From Gamarada debralockiae (lineage: Eukaryota > Ascomycota > Leotiomycetes > Helotiales > Hyphodiscaceae), in assembly GCA_002803225.1 (NCBI GenBank), contig NXFV01000705.1, positions 1 through 31,747 of the forward strand: a stretch of DNA of 31,747 nt, given 5' to 3'. A program made the translations under genes and the position numbers. The notes beneath the pieces are model-generated. The model saw nothing but the letters and a program-made list of their open reading frames with translations, ran no database searches and was not told the origin of the DNA. Below are positions 19,454 through 29,495 of this stretch, piece after piece; the stretch's first letter is position 1, and each line of letters starts with the position of its first letter.

Positions 19454-21455
19454 CTACCATCCAAAACTCTCATCATGAAACCAAACCTCTCTTCCCTTGC
19501 CCACCCACTTCCCCACATGCCCCCTCAACTCCCTAGCCATGCCCGTCGGCCCACAAACCAACACCGCCACTCGCTCCTCATTTCTCATCCTAAATATCTC
19601 ATCCACAATCTTTCCTAATTCCGGTCTTTCCTTGCCTCCACTCGCTTTAATAATCTCGTCTTCATCTTTCCCTTCCAATTCATCTAGCTCCACGCTCCCA
19701 TCTTCGGGTATGAACTCTCTATCATGCAAGCTACTTCCCGTTATATAAATCTTGACATTTTCGTCGTCTTGCAATGGACCGGCTTGCTCGGTTCCAAGTT
19801 CAGAGGCCCAAGAAGCTTCAGCGCCACTCCGCATCGACCACACAAATGTCAGCCGATCCGGACTCTCGCCCTCGGCGTCCATTTGGTCTCTCAACTCCCT
19901 GTAGATCGGCAAGATAAAGGTCGCTCCCACGCCACCGGCCACAAGTAGTATTCTATCGTATTCCGATGCGAGGTGGGGGAATCTGCGCGAGCTGCCATAC
20001 GGACCTTCGATGTTAATTGGTGGCCTCGCCTTGTGAAGATTGGCGAGCGTGTGGATAGCTTGAGTGGTTGGACCATGAAGTGTGCGGAGGACAAGTGTGA
20101 CATCTGTATCTGAGACATTGGCGATGGTGAAGGGGTTGAAGAGGAGGTCGTGGATCGAGGATGTGGGCTTCTTCGCTGGTGTGCTTTCGGGTGGGATCGA
20201 GAGGTATACGTGCTGGCCTGGAGCTGCCCTGAAGCGACCAATCTTGGATGCTGGAACGGGAATCTTGACTTGCAGGAGTTTGGTATGCGGTATGGATGAA
20301 ATGGTTGCGAATCCAGTAACTGTGTCGAGTCTCCGGCAGGCAAGATCGAAGATAAATAGCGCGAGTGCTTCAATGACGTATATTCGGAGCGGCTTGACGT
20401 GGAAGAAGAGCAATGGCATGAGGAGTACACCGTTGAAGACATGGAGAACGAAGAAGACGCGGTAGCTCCAGCGGCGGACTCGTTCGAGACTGGTTGTTGC
20501 AACAATATTGAGCATAGAGAAGGCCAGAATGCCGATGATTACTGCTCGTTCGGTAAGACGCTGGTACAGGACACCGGCTTGAACGAAGAAGTTCATGTAC
20601 CATGCTGCGTGGAGAAGAAGGAAGAAGTAGATGATGCGCCCTGAGAGCCGGTGCCAGGGGTTGAGTTGCTCGTGTGAGGAGCGGAAGATGAAGGCGAGTG
20701 GTGAGTAGAGCGATTTCATGGCCAGCATGTAGTGGATGGGAAACTGGGATGCTGCTATGACTCCGAATCGTTTCGTGATGTGAAGATAATCTAACATCAG
20801 TGCATTAGCAACGGCTTCTCAAGAGGAGTAGCCCGAAGCGCCTGAATGAGGATCACACGATTCTGCTATCACGTGGCAGCTAACCACACCAAACCCATAT
20901 CATTTCTTCAGTTGCACATCTGACGCAGAGATGAAATGTAGTATCAAGCGGTTGAAGAGAGGGAGATTTTCCCACTCAAGAGAAATCCGATAAAAGAGCT
21001 GTGGGGAAGATTGAAAATTTATCTCCGCCCCTCCCAGCATCGAACGACTGGAAGACAGTCAAAAGAGAGAAATACATACCATCTCCAGTCTGATGAACAC
21101 ACAAAAACAACAACCAACACGTCCAAGCCCCAGCCGCAATCCAATGCCCTCTCAATCCCCACCCAGGGCTCACCTCACCCTCCAACCACCACATCGTACT
21201 CCTCCACCTCTTCATTACAACCCCTGAGCTCGTCCGTCTAGCATACTTTGAGATCGGCGAACTGGGAACCTCATAATAGGCTGCTCTCGATCTTCGTTTT
21301 TCCGAATACACCCATACACATAATCTATAGAGTTGGTAGGCGAGGACTGGGACAAGGGCTGATAGCTGGGCGTAGACGCCATATCTATCAAGCAGTTCTC
21401 GGCGGAGGTGCTTCTGCTCTGTGGAGAGATCGAGGATGTGATAGGGCCATGCCAT
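19454..21455 (-). CDS. Ferric reductase / NADPH oxidase-like flavocytochrome
   Basis: Two exons, 21455-21080 and 20790-19454, giving 570 residues. The join (GATG|GTATGT ... GTTAG|ATTATC) restores TGDDYLHITKRFG, as expected for the family. The intron is 289 nt, far longer than its neighbours'. Start is ATG 21455 (MAWPYHILDLSTEQKHLRRE); no ATG lies upstream in frame. Ferric-reductase-type transmembrane domain: FPIHYMLAMKS, HEQLNPWHRLSGRIIYFFLL, FFVLHVFNGVLLMPLLFFH, with His residues suited to bind two hemes. The FAD domain has APGQHVYLSIPP and NPFTIANV. The NAD(P)H domain has GPYGSSRRFPHLASEYDRI, LLVAGGVGATFILP and LVCGPTGMARELR, and ends WFHDESFGW. It moves electrons from NAD(P)H across a membrane to ferric iron or oxygen; substrate cannot be read from sequence. 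It is divergent from the LETM1-like gene, with 461 bp between the starts. Confidence 0.92.
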
Positions 21456-21916
21456 AGCGGGAAAATAGGATGGTTCTGACACTTGAGGTGCAAGCAGATG
21501 GGATGATTCTGACGCGGGTCCGGTTGTACCAGATTTGAGGCGCTGAGGGTGGTTTCAGATCTGGAGAAGCTATTTCATCACGAAGTATTCTTCTCTGAGA
21601 TAAAGAGCTCCCAAAGCCGGAGAATCGTAGAGTGGTCAGAGATAGTACCCGGTCAAACAAGAAAATGTTGTCTTGTACTTCCACATGTCTACCGCAGTTC
21701 AGGAGTGGAGGTGACCATTCGTAAGCAGCTCCCCAAAGGGGCATGGTCAAATGCGGGAAGTAGGCCCTGCCCCTGTAAATGGGATTCACGAACGTCACGA
21801 ATCAAAAAAGTGTTAGATTGTCAACTTTCAATTAAGCCTCTTCTTGTCGACCTCGTTTCTTCTCCTTCGATCGTCATTCCAAAAGTTCTTCTTCTTTTTG
21901 TTATAATCCTAATGAA
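21456..21916. promoter_or_regulatory. Shared divergent promoter region
   Basis: About 460 bp separate the ferric reductase-like and LETM1-like start codons, so both promoters must lie here. A GATA core with flanking A (GAGATAAAG) occurs near 21597. No paired palindromic iron-type GATA site was seen. The last 70 bases before 21917 are CT-rich, as in fungal leaders. Confidence 0.45.
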
Positions 21917-21920
21917 ATGA
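21912..21920 (+). other. Two-codon upstream ORF overlapping the main start
   Basis: ATGAAATGA: an upstream ATG, one Lys codon and a TGA whose last bases overlap the main ATG at 21917-21919. If the transcript includes it, ribosomes must skip it or re-initiate across the ATGA overlap to make the LETM1-like protein. Confidence 0.5.
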
Positions 21921-23014
21921 ACACCCTCACCCTGCGCACCCTGCGCATCTCGTCCCTCCTTCACCACGATGCTCACGGCCTACTCAAACAACAATTCTTC
22001 CCCTCGATCTCCTCCCTACAGTCCCACAACTCGAAACGACGTCTCGCCTCCTCGTCTTCGCCCGCAGCCTCGAAGCCAGCCTCCGTCCCCTCAAAACCCC
22101 TCTCCAAAGTCAATGGCCCTGCGACAACCATCCCCCCACCCCTCCTCCTCCCAATCCGGCAACCAAACCAATCATTTTTCCCCTCCTACGCCTTCCAGCT
22201 CGGAAAAGCCTACGCCACATTCTACAAAACAGGCGTCTTCAACATCTACAAGAACTTCCAATTCTCTCGCCCTCTCCAACGAACACTCTCCACCACCCAC
22301 AATTCCTCCCTCTCTACCGCAATCTCTTCCGGTGCGTTTACGAGATCTGATTTCCAGCTGTTGCATAGAAATTGGCATGATATCAAACGAGTCCCAGCAT
22401 TTGCGCTGGTGTTTTTGATTTGTGGGGAATTTACGCCTTTGGTGGTAGTTGCGATATCAAATATTGTGCCGTGGACGTGTAGGATTCCTAAACAAGTCGA
22501 ATCTGACCGTCGGAAACTCGAGGAGCGACGCTCCATCTCTTTTCGAAACCTCACAGCCCACCCTCCTACCAAGTCAGGAATCGAACAATTGAAGAGACAG
22601 CAATTGGCTCATATTAGCTGGAGTTTGGGTTTAAGTTCTAAAGTGTGGGATTTACTCGGCGGATTACCGGATCCTGTGTTGAGGAGGAAGGTTAGGAGGA
22701 GAGTGGAGTATTTGGAGATGGATGATAGATTGATTAGGGAGTGTGGGGGCGTGAGGGAGATGGAGGGGGAGGAGGTGAGGATGGCGTGTGTGGAGAGGGG
22801 GATTGATGTGCTGGGGAGAGGGGAGGGGGATGTGAGAAGGGATTTGGGTGCTTGGTTGAAGAGTACTGAGATAGTACCTATTGAACGGTTGCTGCTTACA
22901 AGGTAAGTTTTGTTGGCTTGTCAGGAAAATTGGGAGGGAGAAGAGCTAATGAACGATAGACCATCAGCGTGGCCCATACAGCCTGTAAAAGCAGCGAAGC
23001 CGAAAGGTGAGTAA
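21917..23014 (+). CDS. LETM1-like mitochondrial inner-membrane protein
   Basis: Two exons, 21917-22902 and 22960-23014, with a 57-nt intron (GTAAGT...GATAG), giving 346 residues. The N-terminus is Ser/Arg-rich without acidic residues until the aspartate at 18 (MNTLTLRTLRISSLLHH), as in mitochondrial presequences. Residues about 140-195 hold SDFQLLHRNWHDIKRVPAFA, the hydrophobic FALVFLICGEFTPLVVV and VPWTCRIPKQ. This is the layout of LETM1-type ribosome-binding proteins (trans-membrane helix then matrix domain; compare Mdm38, Ylh47, LETMD1). The C-terminal part is helical and charged (LRRKVRRRVEYLEMDDRLI, LGAWLKSTEIVPIERLLLTR), as in the family. Known relatives act in mitochondrial ion exchange or ribosome attachment. 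A GTGAGT near the stop codon leaves open a further 3' exon. The coding strand switches from C-rich to G-rich near 22350. Confidence 0.8.
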
Positions 23015-23314
23015 GAGAAATGATTTCTATTCATCTGGGAATATCTTCTATGTACAATCTTATAGAACACCATACGATGATAGGAGGCATAGAGTGGCGT
23101 TTGGAAAAGGTGGATGGGGAAATCTCAATCTGTACCATATGGAGAAGCTCTGCTCCTGTACCATAACGACCGAGAACAATGCATGCTTCAATAAACCACC
23201 CTGATGCAACATATGCTTCCTCGCTGAACGCCACAATCCTACCCTTCCCCCCTCTAAACTTCACAGCTACCCCCTCTGGAATTAATCAAACATGTAGTTT
23301 GTCCATCAACTTCT
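23015..23314. other. Short convergent intergenic stretch
   Basis: This is the shared 3' flank of the LETM1-like gene and the Nab3-type gene, which converge here. No gene or RNA is supported. A small extra exon of the LETM1-like gene cannot be excluded. Confidence 0.4.
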
Positions 23315-26017
23315 TCATTGTCGGAACTTCGCGAGCTGGGCCATGATATTCTGAACCTGCTGTGCCGATTGCTGAGGTGCTTGCTGTTGAGGAGCAGCTC
23401 CATTCTGATAGCCAGCGTAAGGATCAGCAGCGGGGGGTTGTGGCTGGTACGTCTGCTGAGGTTGTGCTTGCTGAAGTCCACCCAAAATACCTGCAAGGTC
23501 AATCGATGAGTTGGCAGCGGCAGCAGGTGCATTTTGAGGCTGTTGTGGAGTATTCATGGAACCTAACAGCTTCTGCAAAGTAGCGTTGTCGAGTTGGCCA
23601 ACCAGATTGACGAGATCGGGCGCTGCGGTCGGGACTGGAGGTTGTTGGTATGGTTGCGGTGGCGCGTATTGTGGTTGAGGGGGAGCGTATGCGGGAGCTG
23701 GAGCTTGGGAATAAGAGGGAATTGGCACTTGCGTGTAGGCCGGAGCTGGGGGTTGTGCGTATGTTAGGGTTGGTGCTTGGGTCTGCTTGGCGCGGAGAAC
23801 GAGCTCAGCTGCAATCTTCGGTTCGAGATCTTGATATTCGTTAAATCGGACATTGCTGGCTCCAGCTTGACGATCGAAGACTCGGAGTGGGATTTTACTG
23901 CTGTTCTGGGCTCGCATATCGAGTTGAGACACAGCATGCACACCTTCGAGAATCTGTCTTCGGATAACAGCTTCCAAGTTCAGGCGAGGACTGAGAAACA
24001 TGACTTCTGATTTGAGACCACGTCCACCAAGCTCACCTTCGACCCAGGAAACAAAGTTACGGTCCAATTGGCCCATCAGGATAATTTGGACGTCAGGAAC
24101 ATCATATGGTGCTCGTCTGGGTATCTGAAGGTCTGCATCCTCATTTGCTTGACGTGTTCTGGGGCTCGGGCTTCTCTCTCGATATCTTCCATTGTCTCGC
24201 TGGCCGTAAGGTGGTGACCGTGATCGACTACGACGTTGGACACGACCGTCGTAAGAATCTCTGTCTCCTCGGTTGTATCCGTAGTCCTCTCGACCATAGA
24301 ACTCTCGAAGGTCTCGAGGGGGTGAAGCTGGCCTTGGTGGCCTTCCTGGTCTATAATCATCTCTAAGCGGTCTACCATATTCATCCTTTCGATAAGTCGG
24401 GCCAGAGCGTGCGTCATAACGATCGTGTCCTCTTCCCTGTCCTTGGCGGCCACCACGATCGGACATGCCTCCTCTTGCATAGTCTGGAGAGCGAGTTCTC
24501 GCTAGAGGTGGAACACCTGCCTGTGCGTTGCGGCTGTTCTTTTGTGGTTTTGAAATTTCTAAATCTGAATGGTTGTCAGTGACTATCGAGATTCTTGCAC
24601 GTTCTGACTTACGCATTTTCTTGTCTCTGATCACTGCTCCTTGTTCATGGTCAAGAGCTGCGTAACAAGCATCGGCAGTTTCGAATTGGACAAAACCATA
24701 CGCTTGTTTGATAGCGATTTGAGCAAGAGTTCCGTACTTGTGGAAAATATGGAAAATGTCTCGCTTTGTCACTTTTTCGGATGGGAGATTGCCTGTTTGC
24801 CGAAGTTAGCAAAATTCACTCGTCAACCATGTCACGGTTTGTTTACCTATAAACAGCCGCGAATTGACGGGAAATCTATCCCACATCCCTTCTGTAACAT
24901 ACACCCGCTCCTGAACAATGAAGTCGTCATATTTTTTCTGTATCTCAGGTCCCCATCGGATATCGGCATCGTCGGTCTCTGGGCGTGACTCGTACGATTT
25001 TCGATCCTGTGTAGTTAGTCGATCAAGCTTCTGGTATGAGCCTGGACTGATGGGACTGCTTGCGGATTGTGGAGAGCGGAAAGAAGCTGTCGGGGGAGGG
25101 GGCAATCCACCTCTAGGATCAGTGGATGTGCCCGGAGCTCCAGAAGCAACAAGAGGCATATTCATGCCAGGGGGTCTATATGTATGGAGGGGTTGGGGGA
25201 CTCCAGCATGATATTTTTGAATGTCATCGTGAAAGCGTTTGGCAGGTACTTGAGGGCGTGGAGGAAGGCTTGAATGTGTAGGAAGACCTGAGGTTTTGGG
25301 GAAGGAGGTAGCAGTGGCAGAGGAGGGGGTGGTGAGGGCTGAAACTGCTTCATTCTTCTCGGCATTGGCAGTGATGTTGTCCAACAATTGTTGTATATCT
25401 ATTCCGCCAGTTGCTATATCCTCATATGAATGGTTCTGTAGTCTGATCGCCTCTGGCTGAGTCTGATCTAGGCTACTTTCTGATGGGTTGGCATTGGTGG
25501 TCGTTTGGACGGGAGAGGGGTTGGTATCCGGGGTATTGTCTTGGGCGTCTCGAGGCAAATCGGCGACATGAACGTCATGAGAGACAGATAAAGGTAGGTG
25601 GCTGGCTGGCACAAAAGCAGGCAAAGAGGTCGTCTCTTGCTCAAAATTTGCCTGTGATACATCCTGACTATCTGAGTGTGCTTCTCCATCCGAGTCAAAA
25701 GTCATTGCATAGTCGTCGTTGACCACAGTTCCTTGATTGGCTGCTTCATTTTCGTGTCCTTCCTTTCCCTCTGTCTGCTTGTACGCGTCGGAAAAGCTGG
25801 AATCAGCAGATGGAGAGTCGGCAGTGGAATTGGGCTCGTGAATAGTACCTGCGGGACCAGGCAGGGTTGGTGCAGGGTCAAATGTCGACGTCATATTGAG
25901 AATGGGGTCGGTTTGATTCCGTAGGACGGGTATGTTCGAGGGCTCGGGAGGGTGGACTGGGAGGGGAGATAACGGTGATAATGGCTTTGTGACGAACTCG
26001 GGCGCATCAGGCGTCAT
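23315..26017 (-). CDS. NAB3: Nab3-type RNA-binding protein
   Basis: Three exons, 26017-24847, 24792-24613 and 24558-23315, giving 864 residues. Both introns are 54 nt (GTAAAC...AACAG and GTAAGT...TTTAG). The first 370 residues are disordered, acidic then Pro/Ser-rich. One RRM follows: RNP2 LFIGNL (388-393) and RNP1 AYGFVQF (421-427), with the first intron cutting RNP2. Next is an Arg/Gly/Tyr/Asp and SR-rich segment (RSRSRSPPYGQR), then a conserved domain starting VPDVQIILMGQLDRNFVSWV, characteristic of Nab3 and NCoA5-like proteins. The C-terminus is Pro/Gln/Tyr/Ala-rich and carries short helices (NATLQKLLGSM, QVQNIMAQLAKFRQ) resembling the Nab3 oligomerisation tail. In yeast Nab3 works with Nrd1 and Sen1 in termination of non-coding transcription in the nucleus; whether that complex acts here is inference. 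It is divergent from the mitochondrial release-factor-like gene. Confidence 0.88.
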
Positions 26018-26748
26018 TGAAGCCAGTGGTTCAGATCATGGAGAGAATGGGAGTAGTCATGAGATTGGATGCAGCTGGGCATGAAACCGGAGATGGGAGG
26101 CAGAGAATGAGAATGGGAGTCAAGATGCTCAGGGCTTGATGTGGAGAGATCTCAATAGTGGAGGTGGGGTAATTGGGCACGAATAAGCTGCGTGAAATAT
26201 GACTCGGAACAAGCCTGACAGAAGACGAGTGAGGTCTGCTACTGGAAAGTCGAGATGGGTTGGTCGCAAGGAGTCCAAGGTAATGCGCAGCTCTGTCGGT
26301 GATGAAGGTGAGTCGCTGACAATTTTGATGATGTTGGAAAGAGGAAGGAAAATTGAGAAGGCTGAGGAGGAGAGCTTTTTTCTTTGCCGATCAGTTTAAG
26401 GTTAGCGTGGCGCTAAACTTAATTAAGTGCAAGCTCGCCCCAACGACATCTTCCTGCCTGTGAACGAATAAGCGGAACAGAAACTGGCTTGATGCCACGA
26501 ATGCATCTGCGTCTGGAACCCAGACGTATCAATCAGTCTTAAGTGCGGGGCTGCCTACAGCTCCAGGCAAGTGATACAACCAAGGGAGAAGATCTTTAAT
26601 AGCTTGAAGACTGCTTCAAAATACCCTTGCTGCATTCTGATTGTTTGGACTGCGATACTACTCCCCAACTCACCGCGGAACTTATTCCATTATTTCATAA
26701 GACAACAACGACAACAACTTAGGGCGACTTCATAATCATACTGTCATC
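26018..26748. promoter_or_regulatory. Divergent promoter region
   Basis: About 730 bp lie between the start codons of the Nab3-type gene and the release-factor-like gene. A 66-codon plus-strand frame at 26199-26399 starts with ATG but is Arg/Lys-rich text without conserved features; I treat it as chance. The last 50 bases before 26749 are rich in ACAACAAC, a usual leader type. Confidence 0.4.
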
Positions 26749-27737
26749 ATGCTTCAGAGTCACGCGTTCAGGTCCTTCCTCCTGTCCTCTGTTCGTGGAC
26801 AACTTCTATTTGTTCAAAATTCCAGACCTTTTTCGTCGAAGTATGGCGATGGCGACGATGCAGAAGATCTCGATGCTGCTCGTAAATGGTTCACGGAGTT
26901 CGATGAGTACACTATTCCAAGCACAATTTCCGAAACTAGCTTTTCCAAATCGTCAGGGCCAGGAGGTCAGAAAACCAACAAGTGAGTAATTTGAAGTAAG
27001 TGAATTTGGCCACTTTATTAACAGTTGAACAGGACAAGTTCGAAAGCTACGACAGTCTGGCCTATGGATTCCTTAAAACGGCATGTACCTAGAATACTTC
27101 ACCCCGAGCTACGTGCCAGCAGGTACTATGTGTCCTCCTCGAATTCAATATCCATCCAATCCGATGTACACCGAAGCCAGTTCGATAACAAAGACGAGAC
27201 CCGTCGTAGGCTCAACGAGGAGATTGAGCGGATTTACAAAAGCAGAGTTCCAGGGATAACGTCTCCTGAGCAGATAATGAAAGTTGAGCAATTGTAAGCA
27301 CATTTATTTCATATTGTTTCAATCAGGCTTGTCGGCTCTTAGTTTGCCCGCAATATCTTGCGGACGTTCTATGTAGCCGAGAGAAAGTTACATCAAATTA
27401 GGTAGGGTCAACCATGGAAAGGATGTACAACATGCGTTTCTAAAGATCCAGAAAGCCAAGAAGGACAAGAAGAGATTGATCCAGCAAGAGAAGGTTGAGA
27501 AGGCACGGTTGGAGAGACTGGCCCGCAAGAAATTAATCGAGCATCGTCATCAACACAAATTATTGTTCAGCGTCAGGCAGTCATCCATGAGGTGCTACCA
27601 CGGCATCTTCTCATCGAAAGTCAACTAACATTTACCGCAATAGGAAAAAATCCGAGAATGCTGCGAGATTGAAGATGAAGAAGATGCATGGCGACAAGAA
27701 GCGCGCTAGGAAATCAGGCGGTCGTGGCGATTTCTAG
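26749..27737 (+). CDS. Mitochondrial GGQ release factor-like peptidyl-tRNA hydrolase
   Basis: Four exons: 26749-26981, 27033-27293, 27406-27591 and 27644-27737, giving 257 residues. The N-terminus (MLQSHAFRSFLLSSVRGQLL...RPFSSKYG) is a typical mitochondrial presequence. The catalytic loop SSGPGGQKTNKTSSKATTVW (GGQ at 72-74) identifies a class-I release factor catalytic domain without codon-recognition domains, as in ICT1 and yeast Pth4/Rso55. The first intron splits a Lys codon directly behind the GGQKTN loop. The C-terminal half is a long basic helix (KAKKDKKRLIQQEKVEKARL, ...MKKMHGDKKRARKSGGRGDF), as in ribosome-rescue factors, where it reaches into the mRNA channel. The expected role is hydrolysis of peptidyl-tRNA on stalled mitochondrial ribosomes. 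The third intron (112 nt) uses an acceptor at 27405; other acceptors nearby give stops, so this join is the least certain. Confidence 0.85.
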
Positions 27738-28149
27738 GCTTTCTTGCTGGAGCTTTTGTTGGCTTTGAGAAGATTAGATCGACTGGCGAGGCATCATCAT
27801 GGCGTGAGGAATGCTCAGATTGTGTCTTGGGACGATTTGCTACAAGGCTTCCGAGACGAATGTGGTTATAGAGCAGGCAGATTACACTATAGGTTATTTG
27901 TTTTAGAGAAAGAGATAAAACGAGCTATTTAAGAGAAGTAGGACAAAATCACATTAAAGCAAATACGGGACCGTATTTCTGATATACCAAGCAGATGCAC
28001 TGACCTTAGATTGACTAGTGGAAAGCCTATTAAGTCTACTAAATAGTAATATTGTTATATCTTAGAGCATTTAATAGATTTGGTTAACCCTTAAATTTTG
28101 GTGATATGGCCTGTGCAGCACGAAGTCTGGCATCCACTGGTGCTTCTAT

Positions 28150-28790
28150 TAATCTTTTTTTTAAAAAAAAAAAAAAATTAATAATAAATTCTATTTATTT
28201 ATTTATTAATCATGAAGGATTAAATTTATATTTATATTGTTAAATTAATTAAAAAAAAAAAAAGGTTATAAATTCATTATAACCACAAAAAATAACAAAA
28301 ATAAATCTATATAAATTTAATTATAAAAATACTTAAGTAATAATATTTTTAATTTAAAAACTTAAAGTTTTTAAAAGAAGCTTAGAATAATTAAAAAAAA
28401 AATTTTAACCCAAAATTTTATATACAAAATTTACTCAAAAATCCTAACTCTATAAAAAAGTGTATTATTAACTTATGAATATAGTTTTCTAAGAGTTTTT
28501 AAGTACTCTAATCTCAAAACAATTAGTAGATTATTTTTAAAATTATTATAAAAGGTTTGTTTTTAGTATAATTTTGTCCCTTATTTTTAAATAAAGATTT
28601 TGATACAACATTAAATAAATAAACGATTTTTTCTGAAATAAAATAAAATTTTGCCTTTTAAAAACTATAGTCTCTTAGTTTTAAGTTTATTGAAGTGTTG
28701 TGAAAGAAGTTATTATATTTTGAAAACATAGTGTTTTTGTTATTTTTTGGTGTAAAAAAGTGGGAATTTTCGCAGGGAATGCGAGTATTT
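28150..28790. other. AT-rich island, RIP-like
   Basis: Base composition collapses to almost pure A+T (for example 5 G/C in 28201-28260), with long A and T runs and many TA/TT steps and no open frames. Sharp edges against normal DNA, absence of genes and TpA richness fit old repeats mutated by repeat-induced point mutation. The original element cannot be recognised. Confidence 0.65.
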
Positions 28791-28794
28791 GACA

Positions 28795-28907
28795 CTCCCC
28801 CCCTCCCTCCCCCCCCTCCCCAAAAAAAAAACAAATTGAGGTCAATTTTTAGTATAGAACCACCTAGAAAAACTTAACCTCAATGCAGGGAGGGGGGGGG
28901 GTTAGGG
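28795..28907. repeat. C-run / G-run inverted pair with G4 potential
   Basis: A C/T-only run (28795-28821) and a G-rich run (28888-28907: GGG, A, ten G, TTA, GGGG) face each other. Between them lie perfect 8-bp arms ATTGAGGT (28835-28842) and ACCTCAAT (28877-28884). Together they can form a long imperfect hairpin, and the G-run a quadruplex. The end resembles telomeric TTAGGG. Confidence 0.6.
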
Positions 28908-29495
28908 GTTAGTAGTTAGTTGTACGGTTGTATTAAGCGGAAAAGAAAGCGGTGCTAGATTAGATTATTTTCCTTGATAGTTATAGAACTGTACTACCGA
29001 GCCATGAATTCTACATATAAAGTTGTACTTGTTGATTTAAGATACAGTAGGATATTAGAATAGAAAGGCAAAAGGAAGTCAGAGATAAGATGAGAGAACG
29101 TGACAGAAGAACCACTTGCTTTGGAACCTGCCGGCGGCGCGCTGACTCATAGACAGTTAGGAGCACAGATTGAACTTAGGGTTTTTGTCCGGAGAGATTT
29201 AACTAGCAGCTATCCGCGTGGCACTTATAGGTGTAAGAATCAATCAATCAATGACTTTGGTCTGATGATGCCTCCAAATTTTATTCATAAGACCCACAGT
29301 ATGATCCGATAATGCAGATAGAAGGAATCTACGAGTTCAGGCTGCAAATCTGGTATGTGGATACGCAGAGGCAGTTTTCCTAGCTGAATTCTATGCTAAA
29401 CGTATTCAGAATTTTAATTGACTAACTGATTACAAGACATCCATGCTCCGAATCACTGCTTGAAGTCCGCATCTCCCGCAATTGTTTGTGCCAAA

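Larger units (their letters stand above)
27738..29495. other. Gene-free stretch with AT-rich island
   Basis: No gene is seen over 1.75 kb. It contains a perfect 8-bp-arm palindrome (27961-27978), the AT-rich island (28150-28790), the C-run/G-run hairpin (28795-28907) and ordinary intergenic sequence. The part around 29020-29330 has the feel of an old LTR-type element, but I found no matching ends. Confidence 0.5.

Noticed and set aside
21248..21798. Overlapping open frames on both strands around the ferric reductase start
   Set aside because: They are shadows of the real first exon or promoter sequence; only the minus-strand frame continues into the conserved protein.
26199..26399. 66-codon ATG frame between the divergent Nab3-type and release-factor genes
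   Set aside because: Arg/Lys/Glu-rich translation of promoter sequence without conserved features.
29020..29340. Candidate third LTR-type element (starts like TGTTGATTTAAGATAC)
   Set aside because: I could not find a matching end or target-site duplication.
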